A DNA stretch of 64,000 bases, taken from contig NW_017264198.1 in assembly GCF_001619985.1 (NCBI RefSeq), positions 1,364,001 to 1,428,000 on the forward strand, in the 5' to 3' direction. A program made the translations under genes and the position numbers. Below, piece after piece: positions 1 to 12,679 of this stretch (position 1 is the stretch's first letter; every line of letters starts with the position of its first letter). Under the pieces are notes generated by a model. That model had not been told where the DNA came from. It was given only the letters and a program-made list of their open reading frames with translations, and made no database searches. The stretch comes from Xylona heveae TC161. Taxonomy: Eukaryota > Ascomycota > Xylonomycetes > Xylonales > Xylonaceae.

Positions 1-1164
1 ATCCGAACAAGTTGAACTTAATAACCTTTGCGCAGTTGTTCAAAACTGAAAAATACACGATACTGTCATACAATGAATCACTGGATCAAATGATACAATA
101 TTATAATTTGTATCAAACTGGTTGCTGACCAAGTTCTTCAATTGTCAGTGTTCAATAACACAGGCAGCAATCAGAATATAGGTCGGACTGTTGGAAGGTG
201 TACATGGTCTGCAATTTTGCAAATAAGCATACTTGCCAATAGTCTATTGTTCAATATGATATCTTTGTATTTAATTGACAACTGTGAGGCCATGACTTGT
301 CCCAATGCTTCAAGCAGCGCGCTGCGCTGTCATAATAACGCTCTTTCAATTTGACTTTTTGTCTTGCTGCTTGCATGTTCCAATGAATTCTGTAACGTAC
401 AATTGATGTCGTGTAAAACACCAAATGAGAATTTTAACCCTTAAACAAGAATTAAAAAAGAAAAAAACTAAAGAGACAGAAAAAATGAAAATAAGGAGAC
501 AAAAAAAAGAATAAAAAACATACAACAGCGGGGATTCGCTGGTCGTCACCGACCCAACTACTAGTCCGCCGATCTGAGGCTTATGTATGGCAGAGCGGAC
601 GGGATGCCCAGTTCTCCTCAGTCTATGGCCGTATGTACTAGATTAACACTTAAACATGGTATTTAAGCTGCATGCTAAACCGTAGTAGTGTCAAAACATA
701 TATCGTATAAGAGTCCGTAGCATAGTCAGACTTGAGGCTAGATAGAAGAGTTGATGCTTCGATGCTTCGACAGTTAACAAGCTAACATGCAAGTGGTGTC
801 TCGAAATCCATACATGTGTTGTCTTGATGACGGTATAACGGTATAATGACACTTCCGCCAGCAATGAAATATATACCAGCAACAGATTAAAACGTAGGAA
901 ATGATCACAATTCACGTGAACGATTGAGACATTCAGATGTCAAGTATGAAAAACGCGAGTATATTGCTAATCCAGTCAATATAAACGACGGACGGTATAT
1001 AAAGGAAGGTAAGGTAGGTATAGAAGACTATTTCCCCGGGGTTTCCAGAGGAAATTATAGTCCTTTCTTATCTAATCTCAGAAATTTAAATCATAACATC
1101 TCATCGACTCATATTCCGCTCGCTAACTTGGCGGGACAGAAATCAACCTTCCAATTGGCAAAAT
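1..1164. other. AT-rich stretch, no gene seen
   Basis: Downstream flank of THI4. Open frames here are short, lack good ATG starts and resemble no family I know. There are A-rich runs near 450-520 but no convincing tRNA, repeat array or splice pattern. Part of it is presumably the 3' UTR of THI4. Confidence 0.6.
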
Positions 1165-2382
<1,218 letters not shown>

Positions 2383-2439
2383 TTCGTGGCTCAAAAGGAG
2401 CGGAAAACGAAAGATGGGACAGGCGCAAAGGAGCAACGA

Positions 2440-3160
2440 AAGAGAACGAACACCGGTTCATGCAATCAGAACGTTACCTGATAGTACCTTGACCATATAT
2501 CGAACAATCCCAGTCATTGGGACTCATGTCTCCCGCCATGTTTCCATGGACTGGGGGAGCATTACGGTTTGCTTCTTTCGAAGATAAAGACCCTATCATG
2601 CTGTTAGCAGGGGCGTCCCGAGCAGGGAGGGGAGCTGGCGTACGAAAAGACTCGTAGTTGGAGTTAAGACTTTAGAAACGTTATGGATGATGATAGGAAA
2701 GGAGATTTCGGAGGGGGAGAAGCTGGTCCTTTATATGCTCCCATCTCCCCTCCGTGGCTCATCTCTCAGAACTCGTACGATGTGGAGACACTGAGACGAT
2801 CTGATTTCGTGGTGCGGGGCATATCCCTCGATCATTTTGGTGGTTTTTCGTACTAGCACTGTGAGCTTGGGTTGTCGTCTATGGTTGGTGGGAGTTGCTG
2901 ACTGATAGAAAACTGGGTCGGCATTAGCCGCTACGGGTGGGAATGTGGGACGACTAGAGGAGCTATCAGCCAACCACGACTACGAAACTTTACTGTCAAC
3001 TCATTCCGATGCTGATCTTCGATTCGAAGACAGTCATTGACGTTCGATCTACGAGTAGCAGGTGAGCCATTTTCATCATTGGATTCTCCAATCCCTAATA
3101 GACTTCGAGTATGAAAGTCTTTTTCGATAGATAAACATTTGATAAATGCAACGCTAGAAG
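2440..3160. other. THI4 promoter region, no gene seen
   Basis: Upstream of the THI4 leader. Open frames lack plausible ATG starts or homology. It probably contains the THI4 promoter and transcription start; I could not point to a specific factor site with confidence. Confidence 0.5.
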
Positions 3161-3189
3161 CAACAGCACAAATCAAGATGGAAATCCCT

Positions 3190-3525
3190 CTACGGAGCTA
3201 CCGAGCCAAGGCTGTTCCAATAGCTCTGCATGCAAAAGCATACATATTCTACCAGGGGGCTCACCACTTCCTCATCAATAAGCGTCAGTGTTAGTTCATT
3301 ATCGCCAAATTTTCCCGTCTTGATTCTGCAGACCCGCTCTTTATGCTTCTGTAGTACCGGTCCCGGACCGTTGATCCCGTGTCCAATAACCAACACGACT
3401 GGCCAACCTCACCCCTCACAGAGTGCCACAAGCTCAGGACGCGTAGTGTATTGCATGGCTTGGGCGCCAACACCACGGTCAAGTGGAGTTTTCTGATACT
3501 CTCGTAGGGTATTGAATTCGACCAT
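3190..3525 (-). pseudogene. Unknown protein-like frame interrupted by one stop
   Basis: From ATG 3525-3523 the minus strand reads MVEFNTLREYQKTPLDRG, then through PELVALCEG to a TGA (plus 3409-3411). It goes on in the same frame with protein-like sequence (VVLVIGHGINGPGPVLQKHK, then KTGKFGDNELTLTLIDEE) to a TAG near 3190. Both parts look coding by composition and the frame does not change across the stop. The only GT..AG pair bridging the stop would make a 21-nt intron, too short for fungi. I do not recognise the family. It could be a decayed host gene, a gene with a sequencing error, or one exon of a gene whose rest I missed. Confidence 0.35.
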
Positions 3526-3529
3526 CAGT

Positions 3530-4362
3530 AGGCTGTATGCCAACATGCATAGTCCAGTAGCTCAATTTCCGCATCAATAAAACCATACTCGTACTCTAAG
3601 AAACATCAATATCACAGCAGAAATATTATGACATTCTCCTTCGATAATGATCGTCCAACCTGTCAGATTACACCATGGAAATGTGCAAGATAAGAATCAA
3701 TTTCAGCGGCCAGAGCGAGGGGTATACGATGATGCAATTCGCTCTAAAAGAAAATCTCTCGTTAGCTGCAAGCCTACCACGTAGGTTTATCAGGAAGATA
3801 AAGATTTATACACTCTTGCTTTTGCAATAAAGTCAGATCTACTTCAAAGAAAGATAACGTCAAACCTTACTATTTGATGACGCAGACAAGTAGCAATAAA
3901 TTTCATGTGCAGGCAGCTTCGTAATCCAAAGCTGTACCTGACAGGTGGATTTGAATGTTCATTTGGCGGGGCATTTCTCCGTGTGATATTATTCCATTCG
4001 GAAGAGTCGGAATAACAATGCCAAAAGGAGCAATGACCGACGCCGTAGAAGACAAACAGAGCATACAAGTGGGGTGTTTGTTCGTTTGACAAGGTGCCTT
4101 GTTTTCCTTTTCGGGAGAGCTCTGCTGAAGTATCTTTACTTTATTTTCCACTGTGTGATACGCCAATATTGTGTACATGCACTTCTGCTTGCTGGCTGCT
4201 ATGGTCTCAACTGCACTCTTCATGGCGGGCTTGAGAAACCTGAGCAGCAGCCACCAAAGCACCAAATTTCATAATTGTAATGTCAACACCAGAGTGGTCA
4301 CTACATGTTCAATCGTAAGCCTTGAACTGAAACGTTGTTGAGCTCAAGCAAGTTCCGGCACC
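3530..4362. other. Intergenic, no gene seen
   Basis: Lies between the broken frame and the Rtg2-like gene. A 120-codon open frame on the minus strand (3903-4265) has no recognisable motif. The right end is presumably the promoter of the next gene. Confidence 0.45.
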
Positions 4363-6179
4363 ATGGCTACTACCGAACAACCTGGATACAGAGCCCTCGT
4401 GGACATGGGAAGGTAACGTCCTCAGCAGAAAACGTTCAACACGTAAACATCCAAGTCAGGGTATCTTTCATCGGCCATGACTGCACTATATTTTGCAACA
4501 ATGTCTAATTTTGCTATCTCAGTAATGGGATTCGATTCTCAATCTCCGACCTCTCCCCTCCCACAGCACGGATCCTTCCCACAGTCTTTCAAGACCGCGT
4601 AGGAATTTCCCTCTATGACGCCCAGTACGGGAGTGGAAGCAAAGCGCCAATTCCAGAGTCAACAATCTCCGAAGTTGTCTCCTCTCTGCGGCACTTCAAA
4701 ACAACATGCGACGACTTTGGCGTCGCGGACAACAATGTGCGGGTGCTAGCAACAGAAGCAACTCGCGAAGCCATTAATTCGGTAGATTTTCGCCAACGCA
4801 TCAAATCCTCCACAGGATGGGAAGTCGAAATGCTGTCAAAAGAAGATGAAGGGCGTGTCGGCGCTATGGGTATCGCGAGTAGCTTTTCCTCCGTCAAGGG
4901 TCTGGTGATGGACCTTGGCGGAGGCAGTACGCAGCTTACCTGGATGGTCGCAGAGAATGGACAGGTTCAAACCGCTTCTAGAGGTGCTGTCAGCCTGCCC
5001 TATGGTGCTGCAGCCATGACTCGGCGGTTGGACGAAGCATCATCAGCGAAGCACTCTAAGAAGGAAATCGCTGCACTTAAGGATGAAATGCGCACTCGGT
5101 TACGTGATGCGTACCAGTCTCTCGACGTGCCCTACGCTCTCCGTCATGAAGCGGAGAACCACGGTGGCTTCACGCTGTACCTCTCCGGTGGCGGCTTTCG
5201 CGGCTGGGGTTATCTTCTGATGAGCCAGCACCATATCGATCCTTACCCAATCCCCATTATCAATGGATTTCAAGTTGAGCGCAGCGAGTTTCTCAAGACT
5301 GTCCAGGTGCAAGCCCTCGCGGAAGATGATGATGTTGATGTATTCCGGGTCTCAAGCCGGCGAGCGAGCCAAGTCCCTGCAGTGGCATTTCTAATCACAG
5401 TGCTGGCAGAAGTCCTTCCCGAAATTAAGGAAGTCCGATTCTGCCAAGGCGGTGTACGAGAGGGAGCGCTATATACCTCTCTGCCGGCCGAAGTGCGCGC
5501 TCAACCCCCTCTGAAGACAGCAACGCTGACTTCAGCACCTCGATCCGCTCCTGGCCTTGCACGGGTACTACAAGACGCAATCCCGCCTTCGTCAACCGTC
5601 TCGGCGATCTCCAAAGAATACACACCAGATCTTCTCGACGCCTTCGTCAATCTCGTCTACGTTCACTATTCGCTGCCAAAGGAATCGCGGGCTGCGGCTG
5701 CACTGCGATGTACAACTACAGGCCTTCTCGCTGGTGTCCACGGCGTTAGTCATCATGATCGGGCGATCTTGTCGTTGCTCCTGTGCGAGCGCTGGGGCGG
5801 AGAAGCAAGTTTGAGTCGCACAGATACTCCGTTCTTCTCACGTCTGCAAGCAATAGTTGGACACGAAGCTGCATGGTGGGCCCGGTATCTTGGTCGCGTC
5901 GCAGCGATCCTGGCGGATACGTATCCAGCGGGCTATATTCCCAATGCTGATTTGGATGGTTCTCAGCCACCACGGATAGCTTTTTCTGCCGCCTGGCGAC
6001 ATGACCTTGGTAAGAAAGCGCGCGATATGGGCGTCGAGCTGACGGTGCATGTGCCCAACAGCAATGAGTCGCTCAAGAAAAGCGTGGAACGTGTTGAGAA
6101 AGTAGGCAAGAAGAAGAACTGGGTTGGTGAACCGGCCTGGGGACTACGCGTCGAAGCCAATTTGCAGGTTGGCCGGTAA
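4363..6179 (+). CDS. RTG2: Rtg2-like Ppx/GppA-family protein
   Basis: Belongs to the exopolyphosphatase/guanosine pentaphosphatase family of the actin/Hsp70-like ATPase fold. In yeast, Rtg2 senses mitochondrial dysfunction and activates the Rtg1/Rtg3 retrograde response and nitrogen-linked genes. Exons join(4363..4412,4523..6179) give 568 residues; the 110-nt intron splits a Ser codon so that the first phosphate loop reads DMGSNGIRFSISDL (residues 15-28). The second loop is MDLGGGSTQLTW, and VLATEATREA is also typical. The C-terminal half contains HHDRAILSLLL, consistent with the HD-like domain of long family members. The length matches fungal Rtg2 homologs (about 570). The first ATG is used because it directly precedes the conserved loop. 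It could act as a polyphosphatase instead; family assignment is firm, exact role inferred. Confidence 0.92.
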
Positions 6180-8282
6180 TTAAGCGGCAATGCATAACTC
6201 GAATGGGGAGATAAGGCGATGATCCATATAGGCTGTTGGACATCTCTAAGACTTTTGCCTACGCAACTTGATCTCGGGGAAGCATCGTCATGTGTTTGCT
6301 TATATAGGTAGGTAGATATGCTTTGTCAAATCTGCCCCTACAGGTAATTTTGGTTTCCTATCTTGTATAGCGTTGCATTTAAGAAAGCGTTCTTATTTTG
6401 GAGCAATCCCACAGCGAACTGCCGCGATCAGTTGATTATATGGAATTCCTTGATTTCTTTTGATTATGATGATCCGAATTAAATACTCCGAAGGTGGCAT
6501 AACTAATCTCTCAGCAGTTGCTTCGACGAGAAGGTGTATATGGCAAGGACTGGAGTTCGTTGGCTTCTTCACAAGGACTACGGAAAACACCCTTTCAATC
6601 AATGAGGTACTGTAATGCATCTTGATCACGCGGATTGACCCAGTGATCATCTACATCCCTCATTGCCTTGATGATCCACATCAATGTAATCATTCAAGGT
6701 GCAACTCCGCACTGTCCATCAAATTAGGTAATTTCTATGAGTACAGCGAAGATCCCAATCATCGTTAAGCCAGCTCAACAATATTTGGTTCAACCCACAG
6801 TTGCCTCCCCTCTCACAACCCCACTGTAAACTCGACTACCGTCGGGGTGTTCCTTAGGTAACTCGCTTGCAACCCCACATTGAGTATGACTTGGTTGTAT
6901 CACATTCGCACATTTTCGTAGGTGAGGTTAACATCTCTAGCTAGTTCTTGCCTCTTTATTTTTAAAGATTGCCTGCTTTTTCATACCTTTAAGATGGTTA
7001 CATGATGGTTTTGATTGTATCGAAAGTGCAGAGTAATATGTTTGCGATCTTCTGCAGCTCAATGCAGCGACTACATACCTTAGCAAACCCACAGAAGATG
7101 ACATCTCAATAGCATTTTGAAACGATACTCACAGGATTGTCCAGCAAATATCTGTTTCTTTCCTGGTGTTTCTCTAATATTCCGACATTGTCCGATGATA
7201 TGACGGAGCTGAGTTGAATCAGTCTAGTTTACGGTCAGGTTCACAACTCATCCTGTCAATCACCACGTGTACGAGATGCTCAGGGAATCTTTAGAGAAAT
7301 TAGCGTCTTCCACAGATCCTTCAAGGATTGTACCTCCAACCCGGCGACAAACTGAGCATGAATTATTAATGTCTTTCTCGAATTGAATTGATCCGAGTCC
7401 CCGATGTCAACTGAGAGCTGTCAGAGACATATTAATACATATAATATGGATGAACTCCAAGGCGACTTAAAGTTAAAGTGATATCTCAAATCCGTGAGCT
7501 TCATCCGTGTTTCGCCTTGGAAGCTCGAAACTAATCTTTATTCAGCTACGTGCTTACTGTTTGACCTTAAATGAATATGCACACGAGCGATCGGAACCCC
7601 CCGCGTCATTCCGGGTTCCCAATGAATTGACAGGAACTACATCCTCGGACTTGACCAGATATGGCCAGCCCAGACACTTTCCGACGAACTCTAAAGAAGA
7701 TCTAGTCTGAAGAGGTTCTATATTGGCAGGGTATAAAGTCATAACCCTGGGAATCTCGGGGCAATGCAAATCGAGCCGTTCCGTTTAGAGGGTCGCGACT
7801 GGCAAAACTTCGGAAATCTCTTGCCTTTGCACCAATCCTACCTCCACACCGTTACATGCCGTCTTCCTTCCTGTGGACCTATTAGACGCCGCTTAAGCAA
7901 GTCTATCCAATCGGCTCGAGATACGGGCGATCCGGGCGGGGGAGTCTGAGACCGAATTCGTCACCAAGGTTAAGCGTTCATATATTGCACACTCCTTTGT
8001 TGAACTGTGGTCGCAGTGCTACGGGGCGATCCGGAGAGCGAGTTGTGGGGATTGTGGAGAAACCCTGTTCGTTTGTGACGAAGTTACCCCACGCTTTGAG
8101 GCGCATCTCATTGCTACCCCGGATTTTCCCTTTTCGGGGACAAGGCCTATAAAGACGCAAGGAGGGCTCTTTGGTCCTGGAAATCCTCCATTTAACACCT
8201 CTTCTGCGACTCTTGGAGCGTCTCTCTGGCTGCGACGGCCCATCTTTTACTCTAGAGCTCTTCGCGATCGCATATACACAAC
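6180..8282. other. 2.1-kb intergenic stretch, no gene seen
   Basis: No open frame here has family resemblance or a believable exon structure. The left end should hold the 3' UTR of the Rtg2-like gene and the right end the promoter of the transporter. I see no repeat array or RNA gene. Confidence 0.5.
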
Positions 8283-10176
8283 ATGGGATTCATCCATAAG
8301 TCGCAGCCGAATCCAGCTGCCTCTGACAGGAGGGTCAGTGAGGAAGACAAAAAATTCGAGGCAATTCAGCTTGAAAATGTCGCGACCACTCAGGATTCGG
8401 CGCACCGAGAGGCCGTCGACCCTTTGGCGGAGAAAAAGGTTGTGCGAAAAATGGATTGGCGGATACCTCCATTACTTGGCGCACTATGTTTGTCGCCCCG
8501 ACTCCTTCAAGCTATATAAATTTTATTGCAAGAACGCAAGCTGATCACGTTTCTCAACTCATCAGATCTTCTCTCGTTTTTGGATCGTTCAAACATAGGG
8601 TACGTGGCCAAGATTCCGTCAGTGGCTGCCAAGGCGTCAAACTAAGCCAAGCCTTTTAGGAACGCTCGAATTGCCGGCATGGAAGACGATTTATCGCTTA
8701 CGGGCGATAGATACGATTGGCTGTTGACCATTTTCTACATATCGTATATTGTTTTTGAATTCCAAACCATGATGTGGAAAATCCTGCCTCCGCATATTTG
8801 GGCCGGTATTACAATTTTGGCATGGTAAGTAGTATTGATTTAATTCATCCTCTTTTTTTTTTTGTTTAGATTTGAAATACCCGTGTACATATTTGTCCAG
8901 CCAACTGACTATGATATAGGGGTCTCATAGCAACACTCCAATCCACGGTGCAAAACTGGCAAGGACTTATGGCCTGTCGATTTTTCCTCGGTTTGGCAGA
9001 AGCTGGATTTGGACCTGGCGTTCCATACCTGCTGTCTTTCTTCTATTTGCGCAAAGAGCTCGGTCTTCGGGTTGGCATGTTCCTTTCCGCTGCTCCACTA
9101 GCCAATTGTTTTGCTGGCGCCCTGGCATACGGAATTACATCGGGCCATTCGAAGCTTGCCAATTGGCGACTTCTCTTCCTCGTTGAAGGAATTCCCACAA
9201 TTCTCATGGCCCCTGTGGCGTACTTTTTCCTTCCCGACTCGCCCGACAAGGCGCGTTTTCTCACCACTGAGGAAAAGCAAATTGCCAAAGAGCGAGGAGT
9301 CAGACAAGTTGGTGCGACCGAACGTGTAGGTGGCGTCAACTTTAAAGAGATTGGGCTTGCCTTGGTTGATGTGAAGGTAAGATACCACCATTTTAAACAT
9401 TCGCTTCTGCCTTGCTAACATATTTAATCTTTATAGTGCTGGTTCACAGCTGTAAGTCGCCATTGAGCCCACCCTTCCTATCTGGCTTCACTATCCTCAT
9501 GTATCAACCACTAACTCCATAACAGCTCATGTACTTTAGCTGCAACGTCAGCTTCTCTTCTCTTCCAGTCTTCCTCCCAACCATTCTGAGCCAGATGGGC
9601 TTCACCAAAATCGACGCACAAGGTCTTACCGCACCTCCATACTTTCTCTCTTTTCTCATCACCATTTTCTCCACCTGGGTCGCAGACAGGACTAAACAGC
9701 GCGGCATCACCATCATACTGCTTTCGTGCATCGGTGGAGTCGGATATATTATCCTTGGATCGACACGCACGACGGGACCTCGGTATTTTGGCGTCTTTCT
9801 CGCCGCAGCGGGAATTTTCCCCGCCATTGCAAACATTATTCCATGGGTCTTGAATAACCAGGGCTCCGACAACCGACGCGGCGCAGGAATCGTGCTCCTC
9901 AATCTCGTAGGCCAGTGTGGCCCATTGCTTGGCACCAGATTGTATCCCACATCTGAGGCGCCGAATTATGAAAAAGGCCACTACGTCTGCGCGGCGTTTA
10001 TGTTTTTCACCGGCCTTTTGGCGCTTGGCCTGAGGACTCTGCTGTGGTGGGAAAACCGCAAGCTGGATCGTACCCACGGTGCCCTGCCCCCTCCCCCGGC
10101 ACATGACACCGAGACGGGCACAAAGACTGCTGTTGCACAGGAGAATTATGGTCCTACTTTCCGATTTGTTTTGTAG
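8283..10176 (+). CDS. MFS transporter, allantoate/nicotinate (Dal5/Tna1) type
   Basis: A plasma-membrane carrier of the anion:cation symporter group of the major facilitator superfamily, whose known fungal members import allantoate, nicotinate, pantothenate or biotin-like acids. Six exons, join(8283..8487,8566..8599,8660..8824,8920..9376,9437..9451,9526..10176), give 508 residues. Joins rebuild the hallmark SFLDRSNIGNARIAGM after the first helix, then the CRFFLGLAEAGFGPGVPYL helix and the FLVEGIPTILM segment before the central loop. Exon 2 is 34 nt and exon 5 only 15 nt (CWFTA), so automatic predictors may miss them. About 12 membrane segments are apparent, with a hydrophilic N terminus of about 65 residues. 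The substrate cannot be told from sequence. No pathway genes adjoin it. Confidence 0.9.
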
Positions 10177-10680
10177 CTGGATCAATCTTTCCATGATCTC
10201 TTTCTACGATTTTCTTTTCCTGGCTTTTATTTATTCTTTGTATTAGGTGGACATTTCTTTTTCTTCTTGGATTTTCCTTCATCTCTTTTCGGTTGGTTAA
10301 CGCGCTTTTATAGCGCTTCATTCGGGGTACCTTGTCCTACGGATATTTTTCTGGGATTTGTTCTGATACCTTGAATGACACGAATGCATTTTCTGTGACG
10401 AAATTAGGTTGCATACCACTTATGAAACGGGGAGTTTCACGGGGCCGGCATTGCTGGAATCGGACATGGGATACGATCCTACGGGATCGCGGATTATTTG
10501 AACTGCTTGATATGCAACGTCTACGATTCCTGCGTCGTTGGTGGGGGATTTACTCTTTTTTTTTTTGCTTTTACCTTGTGTACTATTCGCTCCTACAGTC
10601 CTACTTTATTTCTCAAACTGTATTACTATAAATTGATAAGTTTACAAGTAAACAAATACTTTTGACCCGACTCTAGTATA
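10177..10680. other. 3' flank of the transporter gene
   Basis: T-rich sequence following the transporter stop, likely its 3' UTR. Nothing else supported before the inverted-repeat element. Confidence 0.5.
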
Positions 10681-11047
10681 GGGTGTCCGTTGGGGCCGGT
10701 GGAACCGGTGGAAACCGGTAGTTTTTGGTCCTTGGTCTTTTATGCAGTCCACCCAGACCAAGTTGGGAAATTTGAAAGTAGGGCCAGACCACCTTGGGTC
10801 GGACGGTCTTTTGAACGTCCCTCCACCGGTCCGTGATCCCATCACCAACATTACCTTTTTAGAAAGTACATTAACAATCAGTCAGCAGAATTCTGCTGAG
10901 AATGTGGGTGATTTGCCCAAAACATGCACATTTATCCCAGATTTATGCATAGATGGGTTTAGTTTAAAAAAAACCACCCATGCCCAGTCTGGAGGTTGGT
11001 CTTTAAGGTATAGACCAACCCAGACCAGACCAAACCAACGGACACCC
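10681..11047. mobile_element. Non-autonomous TIR element (MITE-like), 367 bp
   Basis: The ends are a perfect 13-bp inverted repeat, GGGTGTCCGTTGG at 10681-10693 and its complement at 11035-11047, and both ends are flanked by TA (10679-10680 and 11048-11049). A TA target duplication is the rule for Tc1/mariner-type transposons; no 8-bp duplication of the hAT kind is seen. Inside are short CCGGTGGA-type repeats near 10695-10720 and a hairpin with 9-bp arms (GGTTGGTCT / AGACCAACC, about 10994-11020). There is no transposase coding capacity. The family assignment rests only on the TA flanks. Confidence 0.75.
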
Positions 11048-11049
11048 TA

Positions 11050-11380
11050 GGAGGGAAGTTGGGAACTTGGTTATTTTTCCGTTTTAGTTTGCTCCCACCT
11101 CTGGAGACAGAGTCGGGACCGAACCTACCTCCATGTACATATCCCTGTCGATGAAGAAATGAAATAGCCTGTAACAACTGCTTTGTCAGTCTGAGAATGT
11201 GTTTCATTCTCTAGCCGGTCTCCCTCCACATTATATTCAGCAAGAATATCATCAACGGATGGTCTGAGAAGCTCGAGGACAAGACACTGATGACTCTGAG
11301 ACCCGTTTGGCTCAACATGATCAAATGAATTAAGCAGTAGTGGAATGTAGAGCGGCTGCGCGAAGCATTGCCATGTTGCT
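11050..11380 (-). pseudogene. Relic of an SRPK-like protein kinase
   Basis: Minus-strand reading gives kinase text: LLLNSFDHVEPNG, CLVLELLRPSVDDILAEYN, then in another frame HILRLTKQLLQAISFLHRQG and YVHG. This is the segment from the hinge to the catalytic loop of the SRPK/fungal SRPK-like family. A frameshift lies between the two parts (near 11185). The frame ends at a donor-like G|GTAGGTT just before where the catalytic Asp should follow; the kinase at 41.5-43.1 kb has an intron at the same point. The inverted-repeat element starts immediately beyond. No N lobe or C lobe remains. A dead gene fragment, host-derived. Confidence 0.7.
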
Positions 11381-12211
11381 GCTACAAGTTATCTCTAGCA
11401 AGCCAGACGGTCGAGGATCCTCCCCATCCTAGCTTATGCACAACTCAGTACCAGTCATTCTTGAAGGCGTTACTCAAAGAGACAGGATGGTAGCCACCTG
11501 GGCGATACATGTCCAGCCCCTCCTAGATTTTACACATATTTGACAGAATTTAAGGTGGCATAATGGTCCAATGGATGCTTCACGAATAAATAATGAGAGA
11601 GTGTTCGAGTATGAATATAAGATGCCAGAAGGTCTATTCGAAGATATGATTCCAGATCGACTGACAGAGCTGTACAATTGTACTTTTCATACATAGAGAC
11701 TCTGTGGCTATCACGACTCATGAGCGGCCTCGATTGAGTATGTCTACGAAGTGGACAATTTCTAACGAAGACGTGTCTGAAATTTAGCCAGAACTTTCTT
11801 TGGATATTCTACCAAACAGTGTCTGTCTAATTAGGACTAAAAACACTAAAGCAAGCTGGCCTGGCATTCATATTTGTTCACTAGGAAGAGCATTGTAGAT
11901 TTTGAAACAAGAACACATTGTAAATATGGAATGTCTAGACACAGCCTTATAGGATACAAGATATAGATTCATCAGAGATCTTAGTAGCTTTGTATTGATC
12001 TAATCTCTTTAATCTTTTTGCATTATCAGGCAATAGAAATGTAAATTTTGCTTTTTCTTGCCTTGGTCCACTGCAAGTATTGGTCTGCACTAACACTCTT
12101 GAAAACCCCTGAATCAATATGAAGTCCTACAGAAGGGACCACCCCACATCACGTCTCCCCCTAACAGGCCGGCCACCGAAGTTCCGAGCGCCCTGGTTCG
12201 AAGACAAAAAG
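11381..12211. other. AT-rich spacer, no gene seen
   Basis: Between two gene relics. Short frames only; no motif recognised. It may be decayed coding or repeat sequence that is no longer readable. Confidence 0.45.
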
Positions 12212-12679
12212 TTATGGCAAAGCGACATAAAAATAACAAAGTATCCAGGGTCGGGCGAGTTTTTGAGCTGTCAGCAGTCTGACTGTCTGTTCCTGGGTAA
12301 GGCTTCCCCCGCGGTTCTGGCGGCGCCAGATGTTCTGTGTCGCGACAAGGAATGCCACAACCGTCCACGTTTTCCCCAAGCCGATATTGTCGGCAAGGAG
12401 AGGCCGGACAGCTCCTCGTAGCCCACTGCGCTGAAAGTCGAGGAGTGCCTTGATGGCTACCGGCTGCCAGAACTTTAATGCTCGCATAGAAAACATGCCC
12501 GGCACACACGGTTGAGCTGGGTTCTTTGATTCGAATAACCATGTGAGCGGCGTAAAAGCAACAATGCAACATATAAATAAAGCATAAGTGAGCGTGTAAG
12601 CTGAAGACGACTCGACGACTCGACAACGCCTCGGAGCATGTAATGTTTGATATTCTGGAACTCCGAACGAGCGATTCAT
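12212..12679 (-). pseudogene. Relic of an SNF2-family helicase N-terminal part
   Basis: The minus strand encodes FWQPVAIKALLDFQRSG followed by LLADNIGLGKTWTVVAFLV. This resembles the Q-like region and motif I (DxGLGKT, the ATP-binding Walker A) of SNF2-type ATPases. The downstream motifs (DEAH box, motifs III-VI) are missing, and the reading runs out soon after the Walker A region. The length is about one tenth of a normal SNF2 protein. I take it as a truncated fossil of a host gene. An alternative is a short exon of a gene now destroyed on both sides. Confidence 0.55.

Noticed and set aside
10681-11047. hAT-type element
   Set aside because: No 8-bp target duplication; TA flanks fit Tc1/mariner better.
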